Assembly: GCF_901000735.1 (NCBI RefSeq)
Contig: NC_081541.1
Coordinates: forward strand, 25,565,420 to 25,629,419
Length of the DNA: 64,000 bases
Direction of reading: 5' to 3'
DNA from: Corylus avellana
Lineage: Eukaryota; Streptophyta; Magnoliopsida; Fagales; Betulaceae
The notes under the pieces were generated by a model. That model saw only the letters and a program-made list of their open reading frames with translations, made no database searches and was not told where the DNA came from. Within the stretch, counting starts at the first letter, position 1. Each line of letters opens with the position of its first letter. Both the position numbers and the translations under genes were made by a program. Shown here piece after piece: positions 21,905-34,625 of the stretch.

Positions 21905-23027
21905 ATGAGTCAGATTATCTTTTAACCCTAACCGATTAACTTCGTATTGAGTTCATAGGCCGTGTCAAAAATTATAGTCAGCCAAAATTACTAGACACAT
22001 TGTGAGAAAGCTCATATAAAATCAACTGTCCAAATAAATTTTGGGTTGTTCGACCATCTACCAAAACAAGTGAATCTCATATATAAATTATCTTGCTTCT
22101 ACTACGGGTGATCCTTATCCCTATATGTACAACATTACAAGATTGGCAAGAGACAAAATTCAGATGCTTACGCTTGTTATGGACAGAACAGAATGTCATA
22201 GGTTGAAGGATTTGTGGAACTCCAATCTCCTTCATTATAATTTATAGGGTTAAATATAATAATGATGCCCTATTAAATTCATAATATTAATTAATGAATT
22301 TTTTTTTATTTTTTTTTGTCTTCTTCTATAAGTTATTAAATTCATAATATTAATTAATGAATTTATTTCTTTTTTTAGCCTTCTTCCATATTTTGGTAAG
22401 TGCTGTTGCCTGTTAATAATTAGTCTTCTTCTACAAGTTTATAGATTTAATGTTGGGCTTTGAGAGGAGGATGTAAATGGCCATCGAAAATAACTGAAAT
22501 TTATATTTTGGTTGGTGTAAAGGTGCTTGGCATTTAAACACCAATACCATTCCCTACGCACCTATAAAGAGAAATTGCAATTTTCACGTTATCTGCAAAT
22601 TCGATGCGAATATGACACAAAATTAAGAAGTTATGACTTAGTGTAATAGAGCTTGGATCCAAACAGGATGATCTAGTTAAACACAATTAATCTATAAACT
22701 GATCAAATTCGTGTTAACTCGTTTAACCTGCAATTAAGTTGTACAACCCATATAATTAAATTATATTTTTATCTTTAAAAACCCTAAGTATATATTACGA
22801 TTATGGATATATTATCAAATTAATTTGTCATAAATCGAGTTGTGAATGCGTATAAATGATGTAATTTATGCTTATAAGATAAAAGATTGTGTTAATTAGG
22901 TCCGACCAAGAATTTGTGTCTATTCAATCCATTTATATTAAATTGGTTGAAACGGGTCGAAATGGGTCGTGTTCGTGACAACCTAACACGATTTGTTTAT
23001 TGAACGATTTATATGAGTCATGCAGGA
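21905..23027. other. Intergenic AT-rich DNA
   Basis: A short direct repeat (TTCATAATATTAATTAATGA) occurs at about 22279 and 22332. No gene or RNA signature is seen. Confidence 0.5.
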
Positions 23028-23032
23028 CATCC

Positions 23033-23242
23033 TGTAACACTCCGGTCCCATATTGAAAAGATGAGAAAAAACTCATATAGAGTGGGTGGTTTATAAAGAG
23101 AGTCATGAGTGTTAAGTTTCACATTGCCTAGTTACTAGGTGAAACTGTGCTTTATAATGAATTCTAAAGAAGTTTCAAATTGACTAGTCATTTTGGGGGT
23201 GATAGCACAGATGTGGCTAGCGCTTTTCCCTTGGTCGTTACA
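23033..23242. mobile_element. Solo-LTR-like element of 210 bp with CATCC duplication
   Basis: It begins TGTAACACTCC and ends GGTCGTTACA, with CATCC directly on both sides (23028-23032 and 23243-23247). TG/CA ends and a 5-bp duplication fit a solo LTR of a small TRIM-like retroelement. A diverged partial relative lies at about 31228-31410. Confidence 0.8.
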
Positions 23243-23553
23243 CATCCGTTTGGTTAAATAGGGCGTATCAGGGTTAAAAGGTCCTATATAATCGTATACC
23301 TATAACTCAACTCAACACATACCCATAATCCGAATTATTACCATTGCTCTAAAATATGACCTTTCCACCATATTGTAATCATTTTGCTCATGACATAAAA
23401 TGATACTTGAACAAATTCAACGTGATATCAATAAAAATCCAAAACACTAGCCAAATAAAAGTGAGACATTCATGCCAAAAATAGTGACCATATCTTTCAA
23501 GATGTGCTTTCATTCACTATATGAATTTCATATAATGTCATTGTGAATTAATG

Positions 23554-23712
23554 GTCTATTTGAAATTGCGTTATAGAGCTTAAAAAATACGTTTAGTATA
23601 TTAAAAGTTGTGTTTTTTTTGACAAAAATCTTAAAAATAAAGGTTTTGCTAAAAAAATGTTTTTTTTTAAACTTAAAAGCTCTATTTTTCAAACGCAATC
23701 CCAAACAAACTC
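23554..23712. mobile_element. Short MITE-like inverted repeat
   Basis: GTCTATTTGAAATTGCGTT at the left pairs imperfectly with the reverse complement of the right end, GAGTTTGTTTGGGATTGCG. The duplication is unclear. Confidence 0.5.
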
Positions 23713-24053
23713 TAATTCATAAGCCTGTTTGCGAGGGTTCTTTGTATAATATATATTATATGATATGAATAATGTGCTCGGTAGACAAACAAACTTTATC
23801 ATTATTATTTTTTCCTTTTTCTCTAAGCAACAAACTTTATTATTATTCAATTATAAATTAATATATCTAATGATGTATCTGTCAAGTATAACATGTTTAT
23901 CAATTATCGTTCTACACATTTATATTTTATGGAGAAATATCTATTGATGTGTACAGCTTGACGACTATATAATGGTGTCGGTTGTCCCATTTTTTTCAGT
24001 GTGGAATATATATTTTTAAAATATTTTTCCTTATTTTCCTGTATTGGTGCAAC

Positions 24054-24055
<2 letters not shown>

Positions 24056-24084
<29 letters not shown>
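24056..24084. repeat. TA microsatellite
   Basis: About 14 TA units. Similar runs occur at 25181-25206. Confidence 0.9.
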
Positions 24085-24223
24085 TGCAATATTAAAAAAA
24101 GACAAAAATGACTTAAAATATTTGCCATTTTATGCACCAAATTTATGCCCCCTTCCACTTTAGGTGAGCATTTTTTTTTTTTTACATGTCCACACAAGAG
24201 GGAGAGGGAGATTTAAATTAGAG

Positions 24224-24377
24224 TCAGTTTGGATTACATTTAAGAAATAAAGTTTTTAAGTCAAAAAGAGTTTTTGGGCAAAAGTTTCATTTTTAAACTT
24301 TTGCCAAAAATGTGTTTTGGTCATTTTTAGGCTTTTTAGACTCTTAAAAGCGTTTTTAATTGTTTTTACTAAACGAG

Positions 24378-24408
<31 letters not shown>

Positions 24409-24472
24409 CAAATGGACTTTTTGAGTATTAAAGTCACTTTTAGTCCTATCAAATGTAATTCCAAATAGATCC
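24224..24472. mobile_element. MITE-like inverted repeat with a long T tract
   Basis: CAGTTTGGATTACATTT at the left pairs with AAATGTAATTCCAAATAG at the right. TTAGAG lies next to both ends but does not give an exact 8-bp duplication. The T run at 24381-24408 interrupts the interior. Confidence 0.55.
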
Positions 24473-25400
24473 TTAGAGATCTGCTTTATAAGATGTGATC
24501 TTCAGCAAACTGTGCAATCCCTTTGGGTGAGCATCTTTTCATATATTCCGATAGCAAAACCGACATGGTCTCTATTGTCTTATAGATTTTTATTGGTTTT
24601 ATTCTCAAGATTTTTATGCAAATAAATATCACAAAATTATTTTAGGTATTTCATCCAATAAAATAAAATAAATAACCATGCATAAAACACTTTATATTAA
24701 AGATAGTTTTATAAGAAAATTACACATGCATAGTCCCTTTCAATTAACACCCAATTTATAATGTTTTTTTTTTTATTTCATCTTCATCAATCCATAGACT
24801 ACTTTTTTTCATTTTTTTTTATAGAACTTTTTTCAAATTTCAAAGGAATATTTTTGTTTTATTAAAAAACATTTTTAAATATATTTTTATAAGGCATCTT
24901 ATATAACCATCTTTTAATTATTTATTTTTACAAATTCAATGAATCAACTGGGGGATTTTTTTTTTTCCTCTTAATAACCTCTAACTGGCGGTTAGTAGAT
25001 GGGGTTATCTGAATAGGCATTCTCAACCCTAAATTTTATCATTTTTTTTTTCTATTTTTATCAATTTGAAAGATAAATTGCAAATGTTTTATAATTTAAA
25101 AAGACATTAATGCAATTTTTAGCTAATACGACGTTTTTTTTTTTAAAAAAAAAAATTCTAAATTGAGTGTTAATTTGACCTATATATATATATATATATA
25201 TATATATTCTTTTATTAAAAAAAACAAATATTGAACTCTAAAGAAACGGAGTCAAGTTTTTGTAAAACCGACGAATTTTTTAAGGAATCAAACGAACGTT
25301 ACAAAATGAGTCACCGTTAAACGACAATCCTTTGCGGCGCGTGTTCCTCTCTCTCTCCCCCTCTCTCTCTCTCTCTCCTTTTATTCGTTGCCATACAGAC
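24473..25400. promoter_or_regulatory. Upstream region of the SnRK2 gene
   Basis: AT-rich intergenic sequence with poly-A/T tracts. The last 100 bases turn pyrimidine-rich: 25346-25379 is a CT microsatellite, a common feature near plant transcription starts. I cannot point to a convincing TATA box or ABRE. The 5' untranslated region probably covers about 25400-25653. Confidence 0.45.
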
Positions 25401-25653
25401 TATTCAGTCTACTAATGTGAAACAACTATTTTTCAGATTCTTTGCTTTCCTTCAAATCCCAAATTCCCCATATTCTCTCTGGTTTGCAGTTTATTAGGGT
25501 TTGGAGTTGCAGACTATTGCTGTGGAATTTTGCGCTTCTTGGTGAGCCGGAAGCCATGAATTGAAGCTTAAATCTTGGAATTTTTTCAAGGAGTGTGAGA
25601 TTGAAATCAGGGTTTGGCACATTACACGGAGGCGAAAGAAAGAGAAGACATAG

Positions 25654-25725
25654 ATGGAGAAGTACGAGCTGGTGAAGGACATAGGGTCTGGGAACTTCGG
25701 AGTGGCCAGGCTTATGCGCAACAAA

Positions 25726-25760
<35 letters not shown>

Positions 25761-28700
25761 GCGGGGACACAGGGTATATGGCTCTACAGTTTCATTTTTA
25801 TATCATGAATACCCACTTGGTTTTGTTGCATGCGATTCGATTGAATTGGTGATTTCAGGATTAGATTATTGGCAGCTACAAAAAGGAAAAAGATTTTCCT
25901 TTTCAAACAAACACATAGAAAAAGGCATTTACAAATTGAAGTGGGTAAATTTAAGAATTGCGTAATTTGTGTGTGCGACTTTTGATTTACCTGTTTCTTT
26001 GTTTGTTTGGTGGCAGATTGACGAGAACGTGGCGAGAGAAATCATAAACCACAGATCGCTTCGCCATCCGAACATAATTCGCTTCAAGGAGGTTTGCGCC
26101 TTTCTGCACGTTCGATATTTGGGTTTTTTTTTTTGGGGGGGGTGGGGTTGGGGAGTGGGGGGTTTGTTTGAGTATAGAAGATAAGCTATAACTTTTAGTG
26201 ATCTTGTTTGGGGATTTGGATTTCTAGGTGGTTTTGACCCCTACCCATCTCGCTATCGTTATGGAGTACGCAGCGGGTGGAGAGCTATTTGAGAGAATTT
26301 GTGCTGCCGGAAGGTTTAGTGAAGATGAGGTTTGTTTGTTGTTCTTGACTTATAGTGAGCTCCACTTTCACAAATTTCTGGTTCCTTAATCATGGAATTT
26401 ATACTTTCATTTCTGTTTGCTGAGAATATTTTGGAAAAGGCCTGAAGAGTAAATTTATTTTTTGGATCTCACAGTATGTGTGATTTAAAAGGATGATTTT
26501 ACTTATGAAAACAAATTTAGCAATATAAGAGAAAAATGAATACAAAGATCTGAATTACATCTGCCTTTTCCCCTTAAGTTTCTAATCAGCCAAACAGAAT
26601 ATAAAATATTATAAATCTTGTTCATGTATTTTTCTTTGCTACTTTTCAGGCCAGATATTTTTTCCAGCAGCTTATCTCGGGAGTGTGCTACTGTCATTCT
26701 ATGGTAAAAGATATCAAAAGATCTGTAGTGTTTTTTTTTTTTTTTTTCAATTCTAGGAATTGATGTTGTATATATATGTCGTGATATGTAATTTGCCTTC
26801 TTTCTCTGCATGAGTTTGACTTTTCCCTTTAATTCCTTGTCTGAAGCAAATATGCCACAGAGATTTGAAGCTGGAAAATACCTTGCTGGATGGAAGCCCT
26901 GCTCCACGTCTCAAAATTTGTGATTTTGGTTATTCAAAGGTTTAATGACAGATTAAGCTTAGTGTGGGAAAATTTTCTACGATGTATATCTGAATTTTTA
27001 TCCTCTGATTAGCTTTATTTGTGTAGTCCTCTCTGTTGCATTCAAGACCCAAATCAACTGTTGGAACTCTCCAGCATATATTGCACCTGAGGTTCTTTCT
27101 CGAAGAGAGTATGATGGGAAGGTAATTTAGATTAGTTATGTTGTTAAACCTTTGCGTTGTGTATTACTTTCTTTACATGCTTCATTTCTCTGCAGTATTA
27201 AGTCTGATTTGGATTTATTTTGTAATTAGACCATTTGTATTTTGTAATTATTCTTAAAGACACCTGAGACTGTATATCAATTGGTTGTGATGAGTTGAAA
27301 ATTTTTCAAATTAATCTTCAAAGATTTTTATGTTTTAGCTCAAGTGGTGTTTCAAGTACTGGGAACCTTTCACTGGATGAGTTGAAATCTAAAAGAACCC
27401 CATCCCCCCCTCCATGTTATTGTCTTATAGTATTTGTTTCATTGGTGTCAAACCTTTGTTTTGTTCTGCCCATGGATTCGGTATAGCAAAAGCAGATTTT
27501 ATTTTATTTTTTAAAGGAAAATACCCAAATTAATCATTGTATTATGAATAAAAACTATCCTTTTTGTAGTAGAATATTTGCTTCAGTGACTACAAAGCCC
27601 ATTCATGTATGAGACACTTCAGAAGGCAAACAGTTGAACTCTTCTCCGGCCTGGGAAGAATAAGAAAAATGCCAAACTATGTTCTACCCTCTTGTTTCAC
27701 CTGTTTCTTTTTCTACAATATGAATGTCATTTGCTTTGCAGGTTACCATTTAAGTTTGCTTTGTGTTTGTTCAGTTGGCGGATGTGTGGTCATGTGGAGT
27801 GACTCTTTATGTTATGCTGGTGGGAGCATACCCATTTGAAGATCCACAGGATCCGAAGAATTTCAGGAAAACCATCAATGTAATTTACCTCCATTTTGGC
27901 CATCCTTGAAATTATTAGGTTTCTTATTTTAACAATTTAATAGCTTTACCATTTCTTATGCAGCGAATCATGGCTGTGCAATACAAGATTCCAGACTATG
28001 TGCACATATCTCAAGATTGTAAACATCTCCTTTCTCGCATTTTTGTGGCAAATCCTCTAAAGGTATGTACACGACCAGGTTACTAATCTTTGTTAAGAAT
28101 TTTGAATAAACTTATCTCGGAAATACATGAATGACATCAAGCTAATTTGCATTTTTAATTGTTCTTGAAAATACTCTTGTTACTAATTAGGTGTGTTGGA
28201 AAACTTGAGGTTTTATCAAACATGTTTGCTCCTTAAGTTGTTATCTGCGTTTTCTTGACTTTTTTCTAGCTGTATAGAGGATCTTGGTTTTTATTCTTTG
28301 AACTGACACGGGGAATAATGTTTTGAATCTCATTTCTTTGATAGGTAATTATTAAATCTTTGAGATGAAGAGTTATTGGCAAAAAAGTACGAATTTCTTG
28401 TGATGCACCCACAAAGATTGATTTATTGCTGTTATGTCTGCTGCTTTTTGATTTTGTGGATTTCAAGATTTATTTTGTGGGGTCACAAAATAAACACACA
28501 ACAACAAAAAAAGATTACTTATCAAAGATTTATTTTGTGGGGTCCCTATACGCTTTTAATAAAACTTCTTATTACTTATCAAAAAAAAAGATTTATTTTG
28601 TGGGGTCCACATGCCATGCTCTATTGAAGCAAGCGAACTATGGATTTAAAGGTCATGTCATTATTTAAGAGTTCTAGGTGTTTGACTTGCTGGGACATAG

Positions 28701-29082
28701 CTGGAATGTTGTAAAATTCCTATGCCTTATCTTATTTTTTTGTCGTAATTATGTTTGGTCTAGATTACCAATGAGCTCCTTAGATTAAATGGCACTTCCT
28801 CCCTCTTTAAGAATGGATGGGATAATGTGGTTGTGAGTTCAAGATCAACCATGTGTATGTTTAACTTTTCAATTAGGAAAATAGATTGTTATTGAATTTT
28901 CTAATTGTAGGAGTTTTTTTATTAGACTTTAATAGGTCTTCAGTTTACGACTCAATTTAGAACCCTAATGCTTACTAAGACTAGGAGACTCTTTTATATA
29001 TATACGCTTAACGAAGTTAAAGAATAGTGATTTTGATTATGAAAAGTTGAGTGTTTGTTTAATGAAGGCATGTGTGATTAGG

Positions 29083-29117
<35 letters not shown>

Positions 29118-30138
29118 GTGGACTGGTACTGTTCACAGCCAGAGAGTTCTCTTATTGACCCCAAATCAAGCCCTTTCACTCTCCCTATCAAAACCCTACA
29201 ATCCAGCTCTAGGGAATCATCTTAGCTGCAATCCAGAACTCCTGGACTGTAATTCTTAATTCTGGCAAATTTTTAGCCACCAAGATACAATCATTTGAAT
29301 CCCCAACTCAAACCCTAAAGCCATAACCTTAAAATCCCAAAGACATAGTCGGCCACTGCTTGTGTTGTATGCTTTTGGTATTTCTTCAGAGACAATTGTG
29401 GTCATTCTATTGGGATAGATTGTACTATGTATAATCCAAGATAATTTGGATTGCACAGTGTACATCTAAAATCTAAATTCAGTCAATTAATTGCAGAACA
29501 TTTTATGATTTGCTTTTGGAACAAATCTACAGTACTTATTTATTTTTATTTTTTTAATTTTTTTTTTAAAAAAAGAGTTTTGTAAATTGGTCGTCGCATG
29601 TATGGGGTGTAGGACAAGCATCTATGGAGTGTGAGAGAGGTGTTGCTACCTAACAGGTGTCAGACAGTTGTGGCTCCTTTTGTGCTATTAAGTCCATGTC
29701 CTTTGTTTATTGTTATTAATCTTGATAGTTTTTATCGATTATGAATAGATTGAGAAATTACGAGTTATATCATGTTTGCTTTCTTTCTTTATCATTTTCT
29801 TTTTCCCCTCTTGGCAGAGGATCAAAATTAAAGAAATCAAGAGCCACCCATGGTTTTTGAAGAACTTGCCAAGGGAACTAACAGAAGCAGCTCAAGCCAT
29901 GTACTACGAGAGAGAAAACCCTAGCTTTTCTCTCCAATGTGTTGACGATATAATGAAAATTGTTGAAGAGGCCAAAGCTCCTCCCCCAGCTTCCCGATCG
30001 ATTGGTGGCTTTGGCTGGGGGGGAGTAGAAGATGGCGACAGCAAGGAAGAAGAAGTGGATCATGAGGAGGAAGAAGAAGATGAATATGAAAAGAAAGTCA
30101 AGGAGGCACAGGAAAGTGGAGAAGTTAATGTCAGTTAA
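25654..30138 (+). CDS. SnRK2: SnRK2-family Ser/Thr protein kinase (SnRK2.4/2.10-like), with a frameshift in exon 6
   Basis: Nine exons with GT-AG introns: 25654-25773, 26017-26091, 26228-26329, 26650-26703, 26847-26939, 27027-27121, 27775-27879, 27964-28062, 29818-30138. They spell a 353-residue kinase once exon 6 is allowed for. Visible parts: GSGNFG loop (residues 11-16), catalytic Lys in [14 protein letters not shown] catalytic loop, [15 protein letters not shown], and a C-terminal [11 protein letters not shown] box before an acidic tail ending EVNVS. The acidic, not Asp-rich ABA-box, tail and overall wording fit the ABA-independent osmotic-stress subclass (SnRK2.1/2.4/2.10). Exon 6 is 95 nt instead of 93: two extra bases at 27069-27070 shift the frame in the GTPAYIAPE codons and bring a TGA at 27800-27802, leaving about 188 residues. 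It is either a null allele or pseudogene, or an assembly error. Confidence 0.93.
28465..28607 (+). repeat. Three copies of a 20-bp motif in SnRK2 intron 8
   Basis: AAGATTTATTTTGTGGGGTC occurs at 28465-28484, 28525-28544 and 28588-28607, the last two preceded by TTACTTATCAAA-like sequence. Intron 8 (28063-29817) is the longest of the gene. Confidence 0.85.
29085..29114. repeat. CT microsatellite in SnRK2 intron 8
   Basis: Fifteen CT units. Confidence 0.95.
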
Positions 30139-30300
30139 GGGCCAATTTGTTGCTTCTTAATTATTAGAGACCTAAAGAGTTTTGGTCTTGAATATCTCTT
30201 AATTTCAGAATGGTTTTGCATTTGTATAGAAGTCAGTTTACTGCTTAGGACATTGTTTTCAATAAATGTTTGTAAATTTATAGTGTTGTGATAAGTGTCT
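30139..30300 (+). terminator. 3' untranslated region and polyadenylation signal of SnRK2
   Basis: The canonical AATAAA is at 30261-30266, 123 bases after the stop codon, followed by T-rich sequence. Confidence 0.7.
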
Positions 30301-32617
30301 GACTTTCAACTGTAAGAGAATGTTAGTCTGCCCTCCTGTCACTGTTATCTTGGATATATTAGGATTTGAAAAAAATACCTTTGTGAGTTTGACTTGGTTT
30401 TAGCAGGTTGAGTTGTATGGTTGGCCTTAAATTAAGGGTTTTGCATGGTCTACATTCCTATTAAAGAACATGAAGTTCTTATAAGATGATTTTCGGAGGC
30501 TTGGCCTGTTCAAAGGGTCATCATATCAATACAAATATTTGTTAGTATATATATATGTTAAAATACATTTTGTAGCTTTTGTGGTGGACTTTTGTGCTCC
30601 AGGATGTTTGTATGCCATTGACTATACTGATGCCTGAATATGATTTTTAAAATGCCTATTCCTCCTCCTGTTTATTGGAGTTTTGTATACTTTTTAACAT
30701 TGCAAATCATGCCTTTTCCTCCATATAGAGCAATGTGGTTGGATATTGGTGAGTTTGGAATGCTGTTTTTTATGGGTGTTCTTTGCTCTATATTGTTTCA
30801 GGTGTAGGGTGCCTACTGCAGTGTTTTTTTTTTGGCTGCATTGACTGGTTGGTGAAGATGCTTTTCCTTTTGTCTTGTATAGGTTCTTATAGGAGTCTAT
30901 AGGTGGGGATATATAGCTTATACTTTATGTATACTCTGTGTGTTCAGGAAATAATTGTTTCTTGGAGTTTCTGGTTGTCTGATCAGAGTGCATTGTAATT
31001 CTTTGATGTTAAATGATAGATTTTACTCATTCAAAAAAAAAAAAAAAAAAAAGAGGTGAAAAGGGCTTCAATAAAATGAGAAAGTACGGCTTCCAAATTA
31101 ATGTTGAAATACTCCATGAACCCAATATATTGCCAACCACTCTATGAACTTAACACCCTTCAATGTCAATGGCATAAATGAGAAATCCTTCTTTTTCTTC
31201 CATCTTCTCTCACTCCTCCGCAAATCTTTCTTTCATATTGGGAAGATGAATGACCCATATAAAATAGGTGGATTATAAAATTACTTTTATGGGTGTTAAG
31301 TTTTACAATAGTTTCTTACTACGTATAATAACCGGGCTTTATAAGTAATTTTAGAGAAGTTCAAATTAACTAGTCCTTTTAAAGTGATGGCACAAATGTG
31401 GGTAGTGCAACACCCTTGCTGAAATAAAGGCAGTAATGGTCACTATAATTCAAATGGTGTTACTACTCTTGCCTTACATCATTGTTGAATTATAGTGTTA
31501 CTACTCTTGCCTTACATCATTGTAGCGGAATCATGCTATAAAATTTTTCCTTTTCTTTTCTCTTGTGAAACCCCAAACTCATCTATTTATACAAGCAACC
31601 AGAGCATTAGAAGTACATAACTTTCATCAACATAACATACAACATTGTTCATGTCCTCCTTTGTTAGGAACTTTACAAAAATTGTACAAAATTAAAAAAG
31701 GGCACGGGAGCCCATCTAATCATAGACCACAAAACTTAGGTCTCCACTTTGGAACCCCAAAAGTAGGAATTAGGATTCTCTCCAGTTCAGAATATCCAGT
31801 AAGTTATATTGGATGAGTAATTTTGTCTTCTAAAAAGTAAAAAGACAATAATACTCCTAAAATATAACTAATTAGATACTGTCTAATTCATTTGAAATTG
31901 ACTTAATACTCTCCACACAATAATACCCCTAAAATATAACACACCCTATGGGTCATACTGTACTTACTACTTACCTTTTTGGCTATCCGCCTCTTGCACT
32001 ACTATAACTATAAAATTCCACGGTTAAGTAAATAAACATATCCAATCAAACGTGTGTGTGAGCTATTATTTGATAAAATTCTCTCTCTCATTTTACTAAA
32101 AACCTTAAACATCAATCCCATTTCTTGAAGTTTGGTTATGACTTTTCCTTTAAACATATTTTCTAACTTTCAAAATATAAGAGTAACATAAGGAAATTCT
32201 TTTGAGTAAACATCAATCATTTCATTTTTTTTCTTCATAAATTTAGAAAAAATCTTTGCTTTAGCTTGAGTTAGGGCCATAAATGAGTTGAGCTGAGCCA
32301 AGTTTTGAAAATCCTGAACTGGCTCGTTTGAAAGGACATGTAACGATCTGGTCTCGAGCTTGAGCCGAGCTGGGAAACTCTTGTTTGAACTCAGCTCGTT
32401 AGGTACATATACTAGCTCGAGCTCAAGCTTGGGCTTGCTAGAAATGCAATTTTGAGCTGATTTGGGTACTCGAGTGGCGTGACTCGACTCGAGCTCGAGC
32501 TATTGTCAACATTTTCCAACCGTTTATTCTGAGCCCCAGCTCGAGCTTGAGCTCAGTTAAGAAGCCTTTCCTTAACTAGGTAGCTTTGCCCAATTAAGGC
32601 TCGTTTAGTTTGATTCT
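30301..32617. other. Intergenic DNA with decayed repeats
   Basis: 31228-31410 is a diverged copy of the 210-bp element at 23033. 32246-32600 carries GAGCTCG-rich sequence related to the hAT MITE at 15295. A run of A at 31031-31050 may mark an old retrotransposed end. No gene is supported. Confidence 0.5.
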
Positions 32618-32622
32618 AGTAA

Positions 32623-34560
32623 TGTAACGCCCCAGAATTTTCAAAGCTATTTAAATAGATTATTTCGATAATGATGTTATTTTAATATCCATTGTAGCTA
32701 AGGATTTTAATTCTTGGGAAATTTATGGTGTTACAGAGAGTGATAATTAAATAATGGTAATTGGTGAAATAATAGGATAGTAAATGGTAGGAAGAATTGT
32801 ATGGGTAGGTAGAATAGTAAAGGTAGAATAGTCAATGGTAGGTATAAGGAGGGTAGAATTTTGAATAAGAAGGTAGAATAGTCAATGGTAGGTATAAGGA
32901 GGGTAGAATTTTGAATAAGAAGGTAGAATAATCAATGGTAGGTATAAGAAGGGTAGAATTTTAAATAAGAATGTAAAATAGTCAATTGTAGGTATACTAA
33001 GTGGGTAGGTGGAATAGTAAAATGAGGGTATAATTGTAAATTGAAGGTAGAATAGTATTTGATTTTCTCCTATAAATAGAGCTCTTCTCCTTCACAATTT
33101 CACTACTCCTATCCCATCTCTTGCACATATTCTTCCTTCTTCCGCTTTTTACTCGGTCTTTCTTCTTTCTAAGAGTGTTTACTCAGAACAGAGAGAGAAA
33201 GGGCGAGACAAAGCGCTACAAGAAAGAAAGAACACAAGAGATAGCGAACTTTAGAAATTAGTTTCAAAAGATTTATAATGCATCATTATAAATTATCATT
33301 GTAAATCATCTTTGTAAATCATCATAGTATATCATCGTTGAAATTATAGTATCATTTTCTCATAATAGGGCCCATGTACACTGTTACCCTTGTGTACAAG
33401 GGTTGCGGGTCCTTGTGACCATGGCACTGAACTGTGGCCACAGCCATGTCCGACCGTCAATTAACTCTTTCTTGGTGCACTCAACGGTCTGGTTGATGGA
33501 ATACCACCTTCTTGCATAGCCTCCTTCAGTGGTTTCTCCTCCATCCGAGTATCGGTACCGAACTCTTCTCATTCTTACTTATCTTGGGCCAAAAATACTC
33601 TCCTCCATACATGTACCCTCATTTCATAAACATTTATCTCATCTCTTGTACTTTTCTTTATACTTCTTTTGATGCATCTTAGGGCAACATGTAGGAGGGT
33701 TTATCATTATTTTTCTTTCTTATAATCATCATCATTTCTCAACTTTCTTTTCTCAAATTGGAAACCTTTTCAAATATAAACTTGTTGTACTTAGAAAGCG
33801 TTTAAATAAATAGAAACTTTCTAGATAATTCTTTTAGAAATCCTTCATGCATGCAACATAACTTCATAATACGTAAATAAAATAATCATTTACAATTTAC
33901 TAAAGAATGAATAAATAGCATGACATGAAGTAATTTTAGAAGGGGTAATGAATTTACTTACCTCTAGACTTAAGCTAAAAGTGGTATGAAGGAATCTAGT
34001 TGCTCCAATATGACTAACACCACTAGTATATCTTTTGAAACTAATTTCTAAAGTCTGCTATCTCTTGTGTTCTTTCTTTCTTGTAGCGCTTTATCTCGCT
34101 CTTTCTCTTTCTGTTCTGAGTAAACACTCTTAGAAAGAAGAAAGACCGAGTAAAAAGCGGAAGAAGGAGCATATGTGCAAGAGATGGGATAGGAGTAGTG
34201 AAATTGTGAAGGAGAAGAGCTCTATTTAAAGGAGAAAATCAAATACTATTCTACCTTCAATTTACAATTATACCATCGTTTTACTATTCCACCTACCCAT
34301 TTAGTATACCTACCATTGACTATTCTAGCTTCTTGTTTAAAATTCTACCCTCCTTATACCTACCATTGACTATTCTAGCTTCTTGTTTAAAATTCTACCC
34401 TCCTTATACCTACCATTGATTATTTTACCTTCTTATTTAAAAGTCTACCCTCTTTATACCTACCATTGACTATTCTATCTTTACTATTCTACCTACCCAT
34501 ACAATTCTTCCTACCATTTACTATCATTTTATTTTACCAATTACCATACTCAGTCATCCC
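32623..34560. repeat. Broken 5' LTR joined to an inverted LTR segment (large palindrome)
   Basis: The forward part stops after GAAATTAGTTTCAAAAGAT. The sequence then reads as the reverse complement of the LTR from about position 1360 back to about 115, ending at ACTCTCTG. The forward and inverted parts are complementary over roughly 500 bases (32760-33262 against 34030-34550), with a loop of about 750 bases. Confidence 0.85.
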
Positions 34561-34625
34561 ACTCTCTGGGCGATAATATTAAAGGTTTTAATTTCGAGGA
34601 CGAAATTCTAATAAGGATGGAAGAT

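Noticed and set aside
26128..26165. G-rich run as a possible G-quadruplex element in SnRK2 intron 2
   Set aside because: It is a single low-complexity G tract with no conserved context; too weak to call.
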